Assembly (NCBI GenBank): GCA_015228875.1
Contig: JADGCS010000009.1
Coordinates: 1 to 60,897 of the forward strand
Source: Deltaproteobacteria bacterium
GTDB taxonomy: Bacteria; UBA10199; JADGCS01
Length of the DNA stretch: 60,897 nt
Direction: 5' to 3'
Positions 1 through 7,449 of this stretch are shown here, piece after piece (position 1 is the stretch's first letter; the number at the start of each line of letters is the position of its first letter). The position numbers were made by a program, and so were the translations under genes. The notes under the pieces were generated by a model that saw only the letters and a program-made list of their open reading frames with translations, was not told the DNA's origin and ran no database searches.

Positions 1-132
1 CCCCAGGCAGCCCAACTGATACAGTCAGCACAAGCCGCCCAGAGCGCCCAGACGGCCCAGGCCGCCCAGAGCGCCCAAGCGCCCCAGGCAGCCCAACTGA
101 CACAGTCAGCACAAGCCGCCCAACCCGCCCAG
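1..132 (+). repeat. 81-bp period direct repeat inside the Ala/Gln-rich ORF
   Basis: The stretch starting at base 1 recurs at base 82 almost unchanged over about 51 bases, so the period is 81 bp (27 codons). Smaller GCCCAG-type units fill the space between. The period is a multiple of three, so copy-number change would preserve the frame. Confidence 0.75.
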
Positions 133-243
133 TCGCCCCAAGCAGCCCGGCTCGCCCAACCCGCCCATAAGGTGGCTGTCGATTTTCGAAGAAAATCGAT
201 CAGACTCCCCCCATTTTCCATTTTCTCATGCCATTTTCATTGA
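1..243 (+). CDS. C-terminal fragment of an Ala/Gln/Pro-rich repeat protein (5' truncated)
   Basis: The frame is open from the first base and ends at a TGA at 241-243. Residues 1-55 are almost only Ala, Gln, Pro and Ser in short AAQ, SAQ and PAQ units, with a longer 27-codon repeat (PQAAQL followed by QSAQAAQ). The last ~25 residues are read through an inverted repeat (174-298), and the stop falls inside that element. This suggests the original C-terminus was replaced or extended by a palindromic insertion. No function can be assigned. Such low-complexity tails are typical of surface, linker or disordered regions. The start is outside the window. Confidence 0.5.
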   Translation, partial: PQAAQLIQSAQAAQSAQTAQAAQSAQAPQAAQLTQSAQAAQPAQSPQAARLAQPAHKVAVDFRRKSIRLPPFSIFSCHFH

Positions 244-298
244 CGTTTTTCGAAAATGGAAAATTGAAAATAGAGGGAGGCTGTCTAAATCGACAGCC
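174..298. repeat. Inverted-repeat element with nested hairpins
   Basis: Outer arms GGCTGTCGATTT (174-185) and AAATCGACAGCC (287-298) are perfect reverse complements. Two hairpins lie inside: GATTTTC/GAAAATC (181-197) and TTTTCCATTTTC (214-225) with GAAAATGGAAAA (252-263). The nested layout is like the element at 29343-29496. It supplies the stop codon of the preceding ORF. No transposase is present, so it is a small non-autonomous palindromic element or a complex terminator. The rest of the non-coding stretch up to base 558 shows no convincing gene. A 74-codon ORF at 228-452 begins inside this element and looks random. Confidence 0.7.
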
Positions 299-558
299 GG
301 GGGTGGGATGCCATAACTCTTTGCCGAAAGGACACGCATCGTCACTGGGGTCATATGGATTGCCGCATCACAGTCGAGTGAGTCACTTGATGCAATGGGG
401 TTCTGTGCCCGTCCTCACCTGCCTGCACCCCGCATGTCTACCACAACCCTGATGTCTCCCTGCCCCACAAAAATGCGGCCTGCTCAAACATTGCCTTTGT
501 GATACCCGTATAGTCGAGTAAAAATCAGGTGTTGCTTAATTTGCGAGTTCTTTAAAAC

Positions 559-574
559 TGGCACAGGTTTTGCA
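559..574 (+). promoter_or_regulatory. Sigma-54 (RpoN) promoter
   Basis: TGGCACAGGTTTTGCA has the invariant GG and GC separated by exactly ten bases and matches the -24/-12 consensus almost perfectly. The transcription start would fall near base 585, just upstream of the 28-codon ORF at 602 and the 913-aa protein gene. A sigma-54 promoter implies control by an enhancer-binding activator. No activator gene is in the window. Confidence 0.7.
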
Positions 575-601
575 ATTCAAGTATTTTAGGAATAATTTAG
601 G

Positions 602-688
602 ATGAAAGACTTAAAAATACATGACCCACAACAAATTGAAATCAGCACCCCTGATCAGCTTGTTGTCATACAGGAGAAAGATTTATGA
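602..688 (+). CDS. 28-aa leader ORF overlapping the next gene
   Basis: An ATG at 602 opens a 28-codon frame (MKDLKIHDPQQIEISTPDQ...) that ends in TGA at 686-688, overlapping the ATG of the following gene as ATGA. It lies just downstream of the predicted sigma-54 start site. The composition is protein-like, and the overlap suggests translational coupling, but the ribosome site ahead of it is weak. It could be a real small protein or only a leader. No family is recognised. Confidence 0.45.
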   Translation: MKDLKIHDPQQIEISTPDQLVVIQEKDL

Positions 689-3426
689 CAGTCAATGCAA
701 CACCAACCGGTTATTATGAGCATGTCAATGGCGACATGGAGTGTTTTCAAGAGTATGGTCTGGACGTCGCCTATGAAGACTATTTGAGCATGTCGGCGGA
801 CGAGAGGCAGACCTTGCTGATGCGGTTTGTAAGGGATCGCATCGAGATCGACGGCTGGACCGAGGCCGATTTTGATACCTTTATAAAGGAAAAGTTTGAG
901 CCCGAGGTAGAGGATTACGAAGACGTGGCAGGGGCCATGGCGCTCGAATTTGAAAAAAGAAAAGAGAAGGGCCAGATCACATCGCTCGAAAGTGTCAAGA
1001 TCGACAGGATTCTCGCAGAGATTGCAGAGTTGGATGAGGCGATAGATGTTGATGACTTAACGGATGATATTGAGGACGTGTTTAAAAAAGTGACCTCCGA
1101 GAAGATTGAACTAAAAGGGACACACACATTTAACGAGGCAGAACTCGACCCCGAGAATGGCACAACCTATGTTGTCAATGTGGCAGCAAATACAGGCGAG
1201 AGTAATATGTCCGGGCGCTCGCCACTTGACCCTGCAAATGGCGAGGAGGGCAACCCCCTCTATTACGACAGGGATCATGACGGGTACGGTGATATTGATA
1301 ATCCCGAGGCAGAGGTCAGATTTGATGCAAGCGGCAGGGTGACCACCAATGCGAACGGGGATGGTGTTATCAGCGAGAGGGACAACCCCAATTTTGTAGA
1401 GACACCTGACCAGGTCCTTAATCTTAACCTCGCCGAGGGGACGACGTGTTTGGTTGATGAAGCAAACCCCGACACTTTAAGATTCCTGACGGCCGAGGGC
1501 GGCACGTATTCGATACAGATCCCGGGTTTAGAGCAACTCAGTCATTTTAAGATTGTTTTTTCAGGTGCGTCTCGTGGCGGTTTTACCGAAGAGAGCATCC
1601 GCGCTCTGCCACCAAAGATTGCCTCGATGATCTACGAAAATGCCAAAACAAAGATGTCACTCTGGGATCTCGTTGATGGGAGCCCCTTGCCGGGCGAGGC
1701 GGAAATAGACTATTACTCCGTATATAATACCAGCGATTATTTTGTTGCGGCAAATGCAGCAGCAGTCCCACCCGTGACAGCGCATAACCAGTTACCTCCC
1801 ATTATCCCTTCTGCTGCCGATTTTAAGAACGGCCGGGAATACACCATTAACTGTGACGCGGGTGTTGTTGATATCCTCGAAATGACCTTCCCCACGGATG
1901 CGCAGATCAGGTTTTCAAGCAGGGGCAGGGATCTGATAATGACGGTGACAAACAACAAAGGTGAGTCGGTGCAAGTGATCAAAAAGGCATTTGCGGTATT
2001 GAATGCTATGCCGGGCGTTAAAGAGTTGGATACGCTCAAGATCACAGGCGGTCAGATCGATTTGGATGCAAACTTTGATGCCCTGCAGAATTTTCGTGTT
2101 CCTATTGAATACTCTGGGGGCATGGCAACAGAGATCGCTATAAGGGGTGGTCTGTTTGATATGATTACCCATGGCGGCACGACCCTGCACGATTTGGCTG
2201 TGGCAGCGGGGAAGACCGTAACCATTGAAAATGTTGGGGCCGGTACAGCAGGTATTCTGCCTGCTGGGGTCATGGCAGTGATGGAGACGATGCTTCCCGT
2301 TTTAGTGGCCAATAGCGGTATTATGGGAGGCCTTTTAGCTTTATTTGGGGCAGTCGACCCATCAGTGTTTACATCATCCACGGGTGATGGGTTAGAGGGC
2401 GCAGGAGGGGCGTTAACTGGTGGAGAAACTGATGGAGACACAGCAATACCAACAGCCCCCGCGGTTGGCACACCCACGGCCCCAGCTGATGCCGCACCCC
2501 CGGCAACAGTTGCGCCAACGGCAACGCCAACGGCCACGATACCCACAACGATGATGGAGACACTGCTGCCAATTATCCTGGCCGAGAGCGGTGTCATGAA
2601 TGGTGTCTTGAGTCTATTGGACTTGGTAGCACCGGTACTTGTTGGCTCCGGAGCAGAGTTGGCCGGAGTTGGTTCAGAGACAGGCCCCTCACCGGTTGGC
2701 ACACCCACAGCACCAGCGGGCGCAACACCCCCAGCTACGGTTTCCTCAACAACATCGACAGGGGCGGCACCCGCGGGCGCAGCCACACCAACGGCCGGAA
2801 AGACACCTTCAGTTGCCACACCGACAGTACCGGTTGCGGGCTCATCAGCCACTCCCGCAGGCGGCACAACACCGTCCAAGCCGCTCACTGGTGCAACACC
2901 GCCCGTAGTGGCTGTAGCGGCCCCGACCAGCTCTGTCAGCACGGTCTCATCGGGTGGCACCACAGGGACCAGTATCGGGACCACAGCGATCAAGGCCGGT
3001 GCAAGCGTCAATATTAAAAAATCAGATTTTCAAAACGAGGCTGCCTATACAATCAATTTCAAAGGCACCAAGGACATCACCCAAAACATCAACGGTATTC
3101 CAAAGGACGCTGTGATTAATTTTGACCTTGATAAAAAAGGGAACCTCGTCATTTTGGAAACAAGCAAGGGAAAAACTGTGCGCATCACCTGTGAAGGATT
3201 GGATCTTTCCCTGAGCCATCGTATTAATATCAATGGCGGTCAGTTGCCCAAAGCAGAGGCACTTAAAGCAAGGTTTGCCACGATCTTAAAAAAATGGGAC
3301 GCAAGCGAGGTTGCCCTGCTCAATGCCATTTACGTTAAAGGGGCAGATGGAAAGTACATTAACGTCCGCAAGGCCTGTAGTAATGCCCTTTTCCCAGTAG
3401 GAACCGGGATGAGGTTGGGCTATTGA
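685..3426 (+). CDS. 913-aa acidic repeat protein with Ca-binding loop and Pro/Ala/Thr linkers
   Basis: Start chosen at the ATG behind AGGAGA (671-676). There is no signal peptide. Residues 1-150 are acidic and probably helical. Around residue 195-235 lies an EF-hand/dockerin-like loop (DRDHDGYGD, then NANGDG). A module of about 80 residues occurs twice, near 378-460 and 781-865. Each copy begins with a Tyr-Thr-Ile-Asn strand and ends near GGQ. Two related hydrophobic helices, ending GIMGGLLALF (about 528-560) and GVMNGVLSLL (about 622-652), are each followed by long Ala/Pro/Thr-rich linkers. The layout suggests a secreted or surface multidomain protein exported without a Sec signal, possibly by type I or another leaderless route, but that is inference. 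It forms a sigma-54-driven unit with the 28-aa ORF. No known family was recognised. Confidence 0.85.
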   Translation: MTVNATPTGYYEHVNGDMECFQEYGLDVAYEDYLSMSADERQTLLMRFVRDRIEIDGWTEADFDTFIKEKFEPEVEDYEDVAGAMALEFEKRKEKGQITSLESVKIDRILAEIAELDEAIDVDDLTDDIEDVFKKVTSEKIELKGTHTFNEAELDPENGTTYVVNVAANTGESNMSGRSPLDPANGEEGNPLYYDRDHDGYGDIDNPEAEVRFDASGRVTTNANGDGVISERDNPNFVETPDQVLNLNLAEGTTCLVDEANPDTLRFLTAEGGTYSIQIPGLEQLSHFKIVFSGASRGGFTEESIRALPPKIASMIYENAKTKMSLWDLVDGSPLPGEAEIDYYSVYNTSDYFVAANAAAVPPVTAHNQLPPIIPSAADFKNGREYTINCDAGVVDILEMTFPTDAQIRFSSRGRDLIMTVTNNKGESVQVIKKAFAVLNAMPGVKELDTLKITGGQIDLDANFDALQNFRVPIEYSGGMATEIAIRGGLFDMITHGGTTLHDLAVAAGKTVTIENVGAGTAGILPAGVMAVMETMLPVLVANSGIMGGLLALFGAVDPSVFTSSTGDGLEGAGGALTGGETDGDTAIPTAPAVGTPTAPADAAPPATVAPTATPTATIPTTMMETLLPIILAESGVMNGVLSLLDLVAPVLVGSGAELAGVGSETGPSPVGTPTAPAGATPPATVSSTTSTGAAPAGAATPTAGKTPSVATPTVPVAGSSATPAGGTTPSKPLTGATPPVVAVAAPTSSVSTVSSGGTTGTSIGTTAIKAGASVNIKKSDFQNEAAYTINFKGTKDITQNINGIPKDAVINFDLDKKGNLVILETSKGKTVRITCEGLDLSLSHRININGGQLPKAEALKARFATILKKWDASEVALLNAIYVKGADGKYINVRKACSNALFPVGTGMRLGY

Positions 3427-3481
3427 ATTTTTGGATATTTTAGATTGAGCCCCGTCATGTAATAAGCTAAAATGATGAGAG

Positions 3482-3670
3482 ATGGATAAACGCCTCAAAA
3501 TTTTTAAAAATTTCAATGAAGCTGAACGGGCTGAGATTAAATTTTACCGTTCATTAACGTCCAAAAAAAGATTGGCAATTGCGGAACAATTGAGGCGGGA
3601 GTACCAGTTGTTTCATTATGGATGTCAACAAGGATTTCAAAGAGTTCTTAGAATTGTTAAATCGGCATAA
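3482..3670 (+). CDS. Small protein partner of the downstream nucleotidyltransferase
   Basis: A 62-aa basic, helix-forming ORF beginning MDKRLKIFKNFNEAERAE and containing LTSKKRLAIAEQLRREY. Short proteins with a similar 'Leu-Thr-x-x-x-Arg-Leu-x-Ile-x-x-x-Leu-Arg' core are commonly found directly in front of stand-alone nucleotidyltransferases. Its end overlaps the next gene by 53 bases in another frame, so the pair is probably co-translated. Its last ~17 residues are read in this overlap. The role is unknown; a toxin-antitoxin-like partner is a reasonable guess. Confidence 0.6.
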   Translation: MDKRLKIFKNFNEAERAEIKFYRSLTSKKRLAIAEQLRREYQLFHYGCQQGFQRVLRIVKSA

Positions 3671-4061
3671 CTGTAAGTATGTTATTGTTGGTGGCTATGC
3701 TGTCATTTTTCACGGTTATCCCAGGTTTACCGGTGATATCGATATCTACTACCAACTTGGAGAACAGAACACCAAATCTCTTCTAACAGCACTTAAAGAG
3801 TTTGGTTTTGATTTTCTCGAATTAACTCCCGAAGAACTCAACAAAAAGGGACAGATTTTTCAATTGGGAAACCCACCCAACCGCATTGATCTCATCAATC
3901 AGGCCGATGGTATAGAGTTTGACCAGGTTTGGGAGAACAAGGTTGAGGGAAAATACGGTAATCTGCCGGTCTATTTTATCTCACTCGACGATCTAATGAA
4001 AAACAAAAGGGCCGCTGATAGAAACAAAGACAGGGGCGATGTGGAGCACTTAAAAAACTAA
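3618..4061 (+). CDS. Minimal nucleotidyltransferase (AbiEii/DUF6036-like)
   Basis: The 147-aa protein carries the nucleotidyltransferase signature: GG at residues 25-26 and two metal-binding aspartates at 40 and 42 in the motif TGDIDIY. The C-terminus ends in the charged segment typical of these small enzymes (ADRNKDRGDVEHLK). Members transfer nucleotides to proteins or tRNA and are often the toxin or modifying half of two-gene systems. The substrate here is unknown. It follows a 62-aa partner with overlap and converges on preA, whose stop codon overlaps its own by four bases. There is no clear ribosome site, consistent with coupling to the upstream gene. Confidence 0.75.
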   Translation: MDVNKDFKEFLELLNRHNCKYVIVGGYAVIFHGYPRFTGDIDIYYQLGEQNTKSLLTALKEFGFDFLELTPEELNKKGQIFQLGNPPNRIDLINQADGIEFDQVWENKVEGKYGNLPVYFISLDDLMKNKRAADRNKDRGDVEHLKN

Positions 4062-5299
4062 AACACCGCTGCGTGTCTTTGATCTCTGGTATCTACCTCT
4101 CTGGTTGATACACAATCCCACACCGGACAAACGTGTTTGCATAAAGTGCAACCCACGCATCTTTCTTCGTCCACACTGGCCTTTCTTAAACCAGAGTCAA
4201 ATTTAATCGCCTGATTGGCCCCGTCCTGACACGAGATGTAGCACTGACCGCAGCCGATGCATTTATCCTGGTTGATCACAGAGACCACCTGATACCTTGT
4301 GTTGAATTCGGAGGGGTCGGTGAGCTTTTGCGCTGCCCTGCCGATAAGGGATTCGATGGAGGTGATGTCTCTGTCGAGCATAAAGTCTGAGAGTCCCTCA
4401 ATGAGATCCTCGACAATGCGGTAACCGTACCGCATGACCGCAGTCGTGACCTGTACAGTGCGCCCGCCCATCAGGATAAAGTGAAGGGCGTCAGTCCATT
4501 TTTCGATACCGCCTATTGCAGAGACAGGGAGGTTTAAATTTTTTGCGTTGTAAAGATCGGATACAAAGCGCAGGGCGATTGGTTTTGCGGCTGGACCAGA
4601 AAAACCGGTTGCGCTGGAGTTGCCGTGAATATTGGGGAGCGGGGTCAGCGCGTTGATGTCGATGTCGGTGATGGCCTTGATGGTGTTGATGGCAGAGATG
4701 GCATCGGCCCCGCCTTTTTTTGCGGCCACAGCAATCGGGACCATGTCGGTGATGTTGGGGGTCATCTTTGCCATCACCGGGAGCCTTGAGGCCTTTTTGA
4801 CAACACTGGTGATGTATGAAACGATGTCGGAGTCCTGACCCACGCGGTGCCCCGCATCTTTGCGGGCCATCTGCGGACAGGAGAAGTTGAGTTCGAGCAT
4901 ATCAGCGCCCGCGTCTTCGGACATCCGGGCAAGGGTTCGCCAATCCTCATCGTTAAATCCCATCAGGCTTGAGACAAGGACTTTGTGCGGGTATTTTTTT
5001 TTAAGAGCGGCGATGTCGGTGATGTTGTCGTTGATGCTGCGGTCTGTGATCTGTTCGGCATTCTGCAGGCCGATAAATCTCTTGTCCCCGTAGTTAAGGG
5101 CGTTGAGCCTGGGAGAGGGCATGACCACCTTGAAAGTTTTTTCCAGATTAAGTGTCTTGTAGACAATCCCGCCCCAGCCGGCATCAAAGGCCCGTGCGCA
5201 CATCTCTGCGTGGTTGCCCACGGGGGATGATGAAAGGAGAAAGGGGTTTTCAAAGTGTACGCCGCAGAAATCAATTTTTAAATTTGCTTTTTTGCTCAT
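4058..5299 (-). CDS. preA: NAD-dependent dihydropyrimidine dehydrogenase, subunit PreA
   Basis: A 413-aa protein starting MSKKANLKIDF. I chose this ATG because AAGGAA lies just upstream; the frame stays open further but extends into preT. The N-terminal ~310 residues form a dihydroorotate-dehydrogenase-like FMN barrel, including the AKMTPN and GGIEKW segments. The C-terminus has two 4Fe-4S ferredoxin motifs, CIGCGQCYISC and CVGCTLCKHVCP. With PreT it reduces uracil or thymine with NADH, or runs in reverse, in the cytoplasm. It is 25 bp downstream of preT, forming an operon. The assignment is firm; the physiological direction is not visible. Confidence 0.93.
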   Translation of the reverse strand: MSKKANLKIDFCGVHFENPFLLSSSPVGNHAEMCARAFDAGWGGIVYKTLNLEKTFKVVMPSPRLNALNYGDKRFIGLQNAEQITDRSINDNITDIAALKKKYPHKVLVSSLMGFNDEDWRTLARMSEDAGADMLELNFSCPQMARKDAGHRVGQDSDIVSYITSVVKKASRLPVMAKMTPNITDMVPIAVAAKKGGADAISAINTIKAITDIDINALTPLPNIHGNSSATGFSGPAAKPIALRFVSDLYNAKNLNLPVSAIGGIEKWTDALHFILMGGRTVQVTTAVMRYGYRIVEDLIEGLSDFMLDRDITSIESLIGRAAQKLTDPSEFNTRYQVVSVINQDKCIGCGQCYISCQDGANQAIKFDSGLRKASVDEERCVGCTLCKHVCPVWDCVSTREVDTRDQRHAAVF

Positions 5300-5324
5300 G
5301 GTGGTTTTCCTTTTTTCGGGTGGA

Positions 5325-6665
5325 TTATTCTCTTGATCCCTTGATATACTGGTCAATACACTGCGCGGCCTTTTTTCCTTCGCCCACGGCCGCGACAACC
5401 ATTTTACCGCCGTTTACAACATCACCGCCCGCAAATACACTGGGGATGCTTGTCATAAAGGAATCGCCCACGGCAATCAACCCCTTGCCGGTCGTTTTTA
5501 AATCGGGGGCCATTGTTTTGAGTTCCTGCCCCGTCTTTGTCCCGATGGCCTGAATGATCAAATCGGTTTTAATTTGAAAGCCACTGCCCTCGACAAGCCG
5601 CGCATTTTGCGGGGTGAAATTGTTGGGCTCCTTCCATTCGATCTCCTGCCCCACAAGGACACTCACATTTGCGTCATCGGCAGAGATCATGCCTGTGACC
5701 TGACAGCCAGCCTTAAAGATGACGTGCATGAGCTGGCCGAGCCTGATTTCTTCTGCATCGGCGGGGAGTTCGTCAAGGTGTTCCAGCGAGATGACGTACA
5801 CATTTTTTGCACCCAGTGCCTTTGCGGTATTTGCGGAGTCAAGGGCCACGCTCCCGCCGCCAATCACGGCAACGTTTTTGTTTTTAAGATCGTGTCGCAG
5901 GTTGTTGTTTTTTACGGCGCTTAAAAAATCCATGTAGGACATGACATTTTTGTGCCCGTCGATCAATTGGAGTGAGAACGGCTCGGTGAGTCCCGTCGAC
6001 ACAAAGACGGCCTTGTGCCCGTCTTTGAGCAGCGAGGTGAGGGCATTTGTATTTGTGATTGCTGTATTGTAATGAACAGTCACGCCAAGGTCGCTCAAGT
6101 TTTTTGTGTCGTATTCTACCGCAGAATCGGGGAGACGAAAGCGGGGGATTGTGTATTGCGCTACCCCGCCAGCCCGGTCGCGTCTTTCGAATATGTGGAC
6201 ATCGTAGCCTGATTTTGCAAGCTCCGCGGCACAGCTCATGCCCGCGGGGCCAGAGCCGATCACGGCGATTTTGCCCCTGGTTTTTGGTTGTGCCTCAAGG
6301 GACTCGATCTCGAAGGTTTTGCCATACTCGCAGGCAAAACGCTGGAGACCTGCGATGTTGATGGGGTCTTCGAGGGCGAGTGCCGAGCATTTTTGTTCGC
6401 AGAGTTTTTCTACCGGACAGATATGAGAGCAGGTTGTACCAAGGATGTTGTTGTTTCTTATTGTCCGCGCGGCCCCCTTAAAATTTTCAAACCGGATCTG
6501 CCTTATAAATTTTGCGGGGTCTGTCCCTGCGGGACAGCCTTTGCTGCAGGGCGCGTCAAAACACAACAGGCACCTGCCTGCCTCTTTTATGGCATCCTGC
6601 AGTGTGAGTGTTGCGGTCATGGGTTTAAAGTTTTCTATATTGGTTTTGTTTTTTTGTTTTTTCAT
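5325..6665 (-). CDS. preT: NAD-dependent dihydropyrimidine dehydrogenase, subunit PreT
   Basis: A 446-aa glutamate-synthase-beta-like oxidoreductase. Residues ~20-115 hold cysteine clusters for Fe-S centres (CLLCFDAPC, CSHICPVEKLCEQKC). Next come the FAD-binding GSGPAGMSCA motif, an NAD-binding GGGSVALD motif, and a C-terminal FAGGDVVNGG FAD motif. PreT passes electrons from NADH to the FMN subunit PreA, encoded 25 bp downstream. The first ATG is used; an internal ATG at codon 16 would bring the length closer to the usual ~412 residues, and neither has a strong ribosome site. A family-1 palindromic repeat lies upstream at 6786-6870. Confidence 0.92.
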   Translation of the reverse strand: MKKQKNKTNIENFKPMTATLTLQDAIKEAGRCLLCFDAPCSKGCPAGTDPAKFIRQIRFENFKGAARTIRNNNILGTTCSHICPVEKLCEQKCSALALEDPINIAGLQRFACEYGKTFEIESLEAQPKTRGKIAVIGSGPAGMSCAAELAKSGYDVHIFERRDRAGGVAQYTIPRFRLPDSAVEYDTKNLSDLGVTVHYNTAITNTNALTSLLKDGHKAVFVSTGLTEPFSLQLIDGHKNVMSYMDFLSAVKNNNLRHDLKNKNVAVIGGGSVALDSANTAKALGAKNVYVISLEHLDELPADAEEIRLGQLMHVIFKAGCQVTGMISADDANVSVLVGQEIEWKEPNNFTPQNARLVEGSGFQIKTDLIIQAIGTKTGQELKTMAPDLKTTGKGLIAVGDSFMTSIPSVFAGGDVVNGGKMVVAAVGEGKKAAQCIDQYIKGSRE

Positions 6666-6785
6666 AATTGAGCACCGGATGGTTGATGGCCCTATAACAT
6701 GCGAATAACAAACGAAGCCCCTTCTTGATCAATTGGTCAGAAATCTCAAATAAAAAACGCATAAGCGAGTGATGCTTGATGTTAA

Positions 6786-6870
6786 AACCTTGGAAGGTTT
6801 TTTCTACGCGTTTCGGCATCAACTTTTGCATGGTGTCCGCCCGCGCAGTATTTTCCGCTTTATGCGGGTT
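6786..6870 (-). repeat. Palindromic repeat family 1, copy A (85 bp)
   Basis: Read on the minus strand it runs from AACCCGCATAAAGCGG to AACCTTCCAAGGTT and is 81/85 identical to copy B. An open frame beginning NPHKAE and ending KRVEKTFQG runs through it, the same frame as in copies B and C. Read on the plus strand the end is AACCTTGGAAGGTTTTTT, a small hairpin plus T-run like an intrinsic terminator. It sits in the 262-bp gap between preT and dut. Confidence 0.85.
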
Positions 6871-6927
6871 AAGAATGTTATCAAAGTGTTTTATTGACTT
6901 TGAACAAACAACTTCGTACGTAAAATC

Positions 6928-7371
6928 ATGCAGTTAAAAGTAAAGCGCGTCAGGGCGAATCACGATATCCCTCTTCCCCGTTATCAGAGCCTCTTTGCGG
7001 CCGGCATGGATTTGATGGCCGATGTGCAGTCGGACATCTGCCTCAAAAAAGGGCAGAGGGCCCTTGTCCCCACGGGGATCTCTGTTGAAATTCCTTTAGG
7101 ACACGAGGCGCAGGTCAGGGCAAGAAGTGGTCTTGCCATCAAAAAAGGGATTGCCCTGGTCAACAGCCCCGGCACTATAGATGCAGATTATCGCGGCGAG
7201 GTCTGTGTGATTTTAATCAATCTTGGAGAAGACGATTTTGTAATTAAACGCGGTGACAGGATTGCACAGATGGTGATTGCGCCTGTGGTAAAACCCGAAA
7301 TTGTAGAGGTGCTTGAATTATCCACAACAGATCGTGGGAGCGGGGGGTTTGGGTCGACAGGTGGTTCGTGA
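6928..7371 (+). CDS. dut: Deoxyuridine 5'-triphosphate nucleotidohydrolase (dUTPase)
   Basis: A 147-aa protein with all five conserved motifs of trimeric dUTPases in order: AAGMDLMA (I), RARSGLA (II), [11 protein letters not shown] with the catalytic Asp and uracil pocket (III), [11 protein letters not shown] (IV) and [10 protein letters not shown] (V). It hydrolyses dUTP to dUMP and diphosphate, keeping uracil out of DNA and feeding dTMP synthesis. Length is normal. No strong ribosome site precedes the ATG. The pyrimidine theme is shared with preTA, but that operon runs the other way. Confidence 0.95.
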   Translation: MQLKVKRVRANHDIPLPRYQSLFAAGMDLMADVQSDICLKKGQRALVPTGISVEIPLGHEAQVRARSGLAIKKGIALVNSPGTIDADYRGEVCVILINLGEDDFVIKRGDRIAQMVIAPVVKPEIVEVLELSTTDRGSGGFGSTGGS

Positions 7372-7449
7372 TGTTCGTGATGTCAGAGGCACCCGGTGTT
7401 GCGCCTTTTTTTTGCGGGACATGCGGTGCCAAGTGCATTGCGCAGCGAC

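Noticed and set aside
1-132. CRISPR or intergenic tandem repeat
   Set aside because: The units are in frame, multiples of three and encode a continuous Ala/Gln-rich peptide.
228-452. 74-codon frame after the Ala/Gln-rich ORF
   Set aside because: Begins inside a palindrome, has no ribosome site and random composition.
2052-3011. 319-codon open frame on the minus strand
   Set aside because: It mirrors the Ala/Pro/Thr linkers of the 913-aa protein; low-complexity GC-rich codons leave the opposite strand open by chance.
6625-6831. 68-codon minus-strand frame starting in repeat copy A
   Set aside because: Only the repeat part reads like the other copies; the rest overlaps the preT start without protein-like content.
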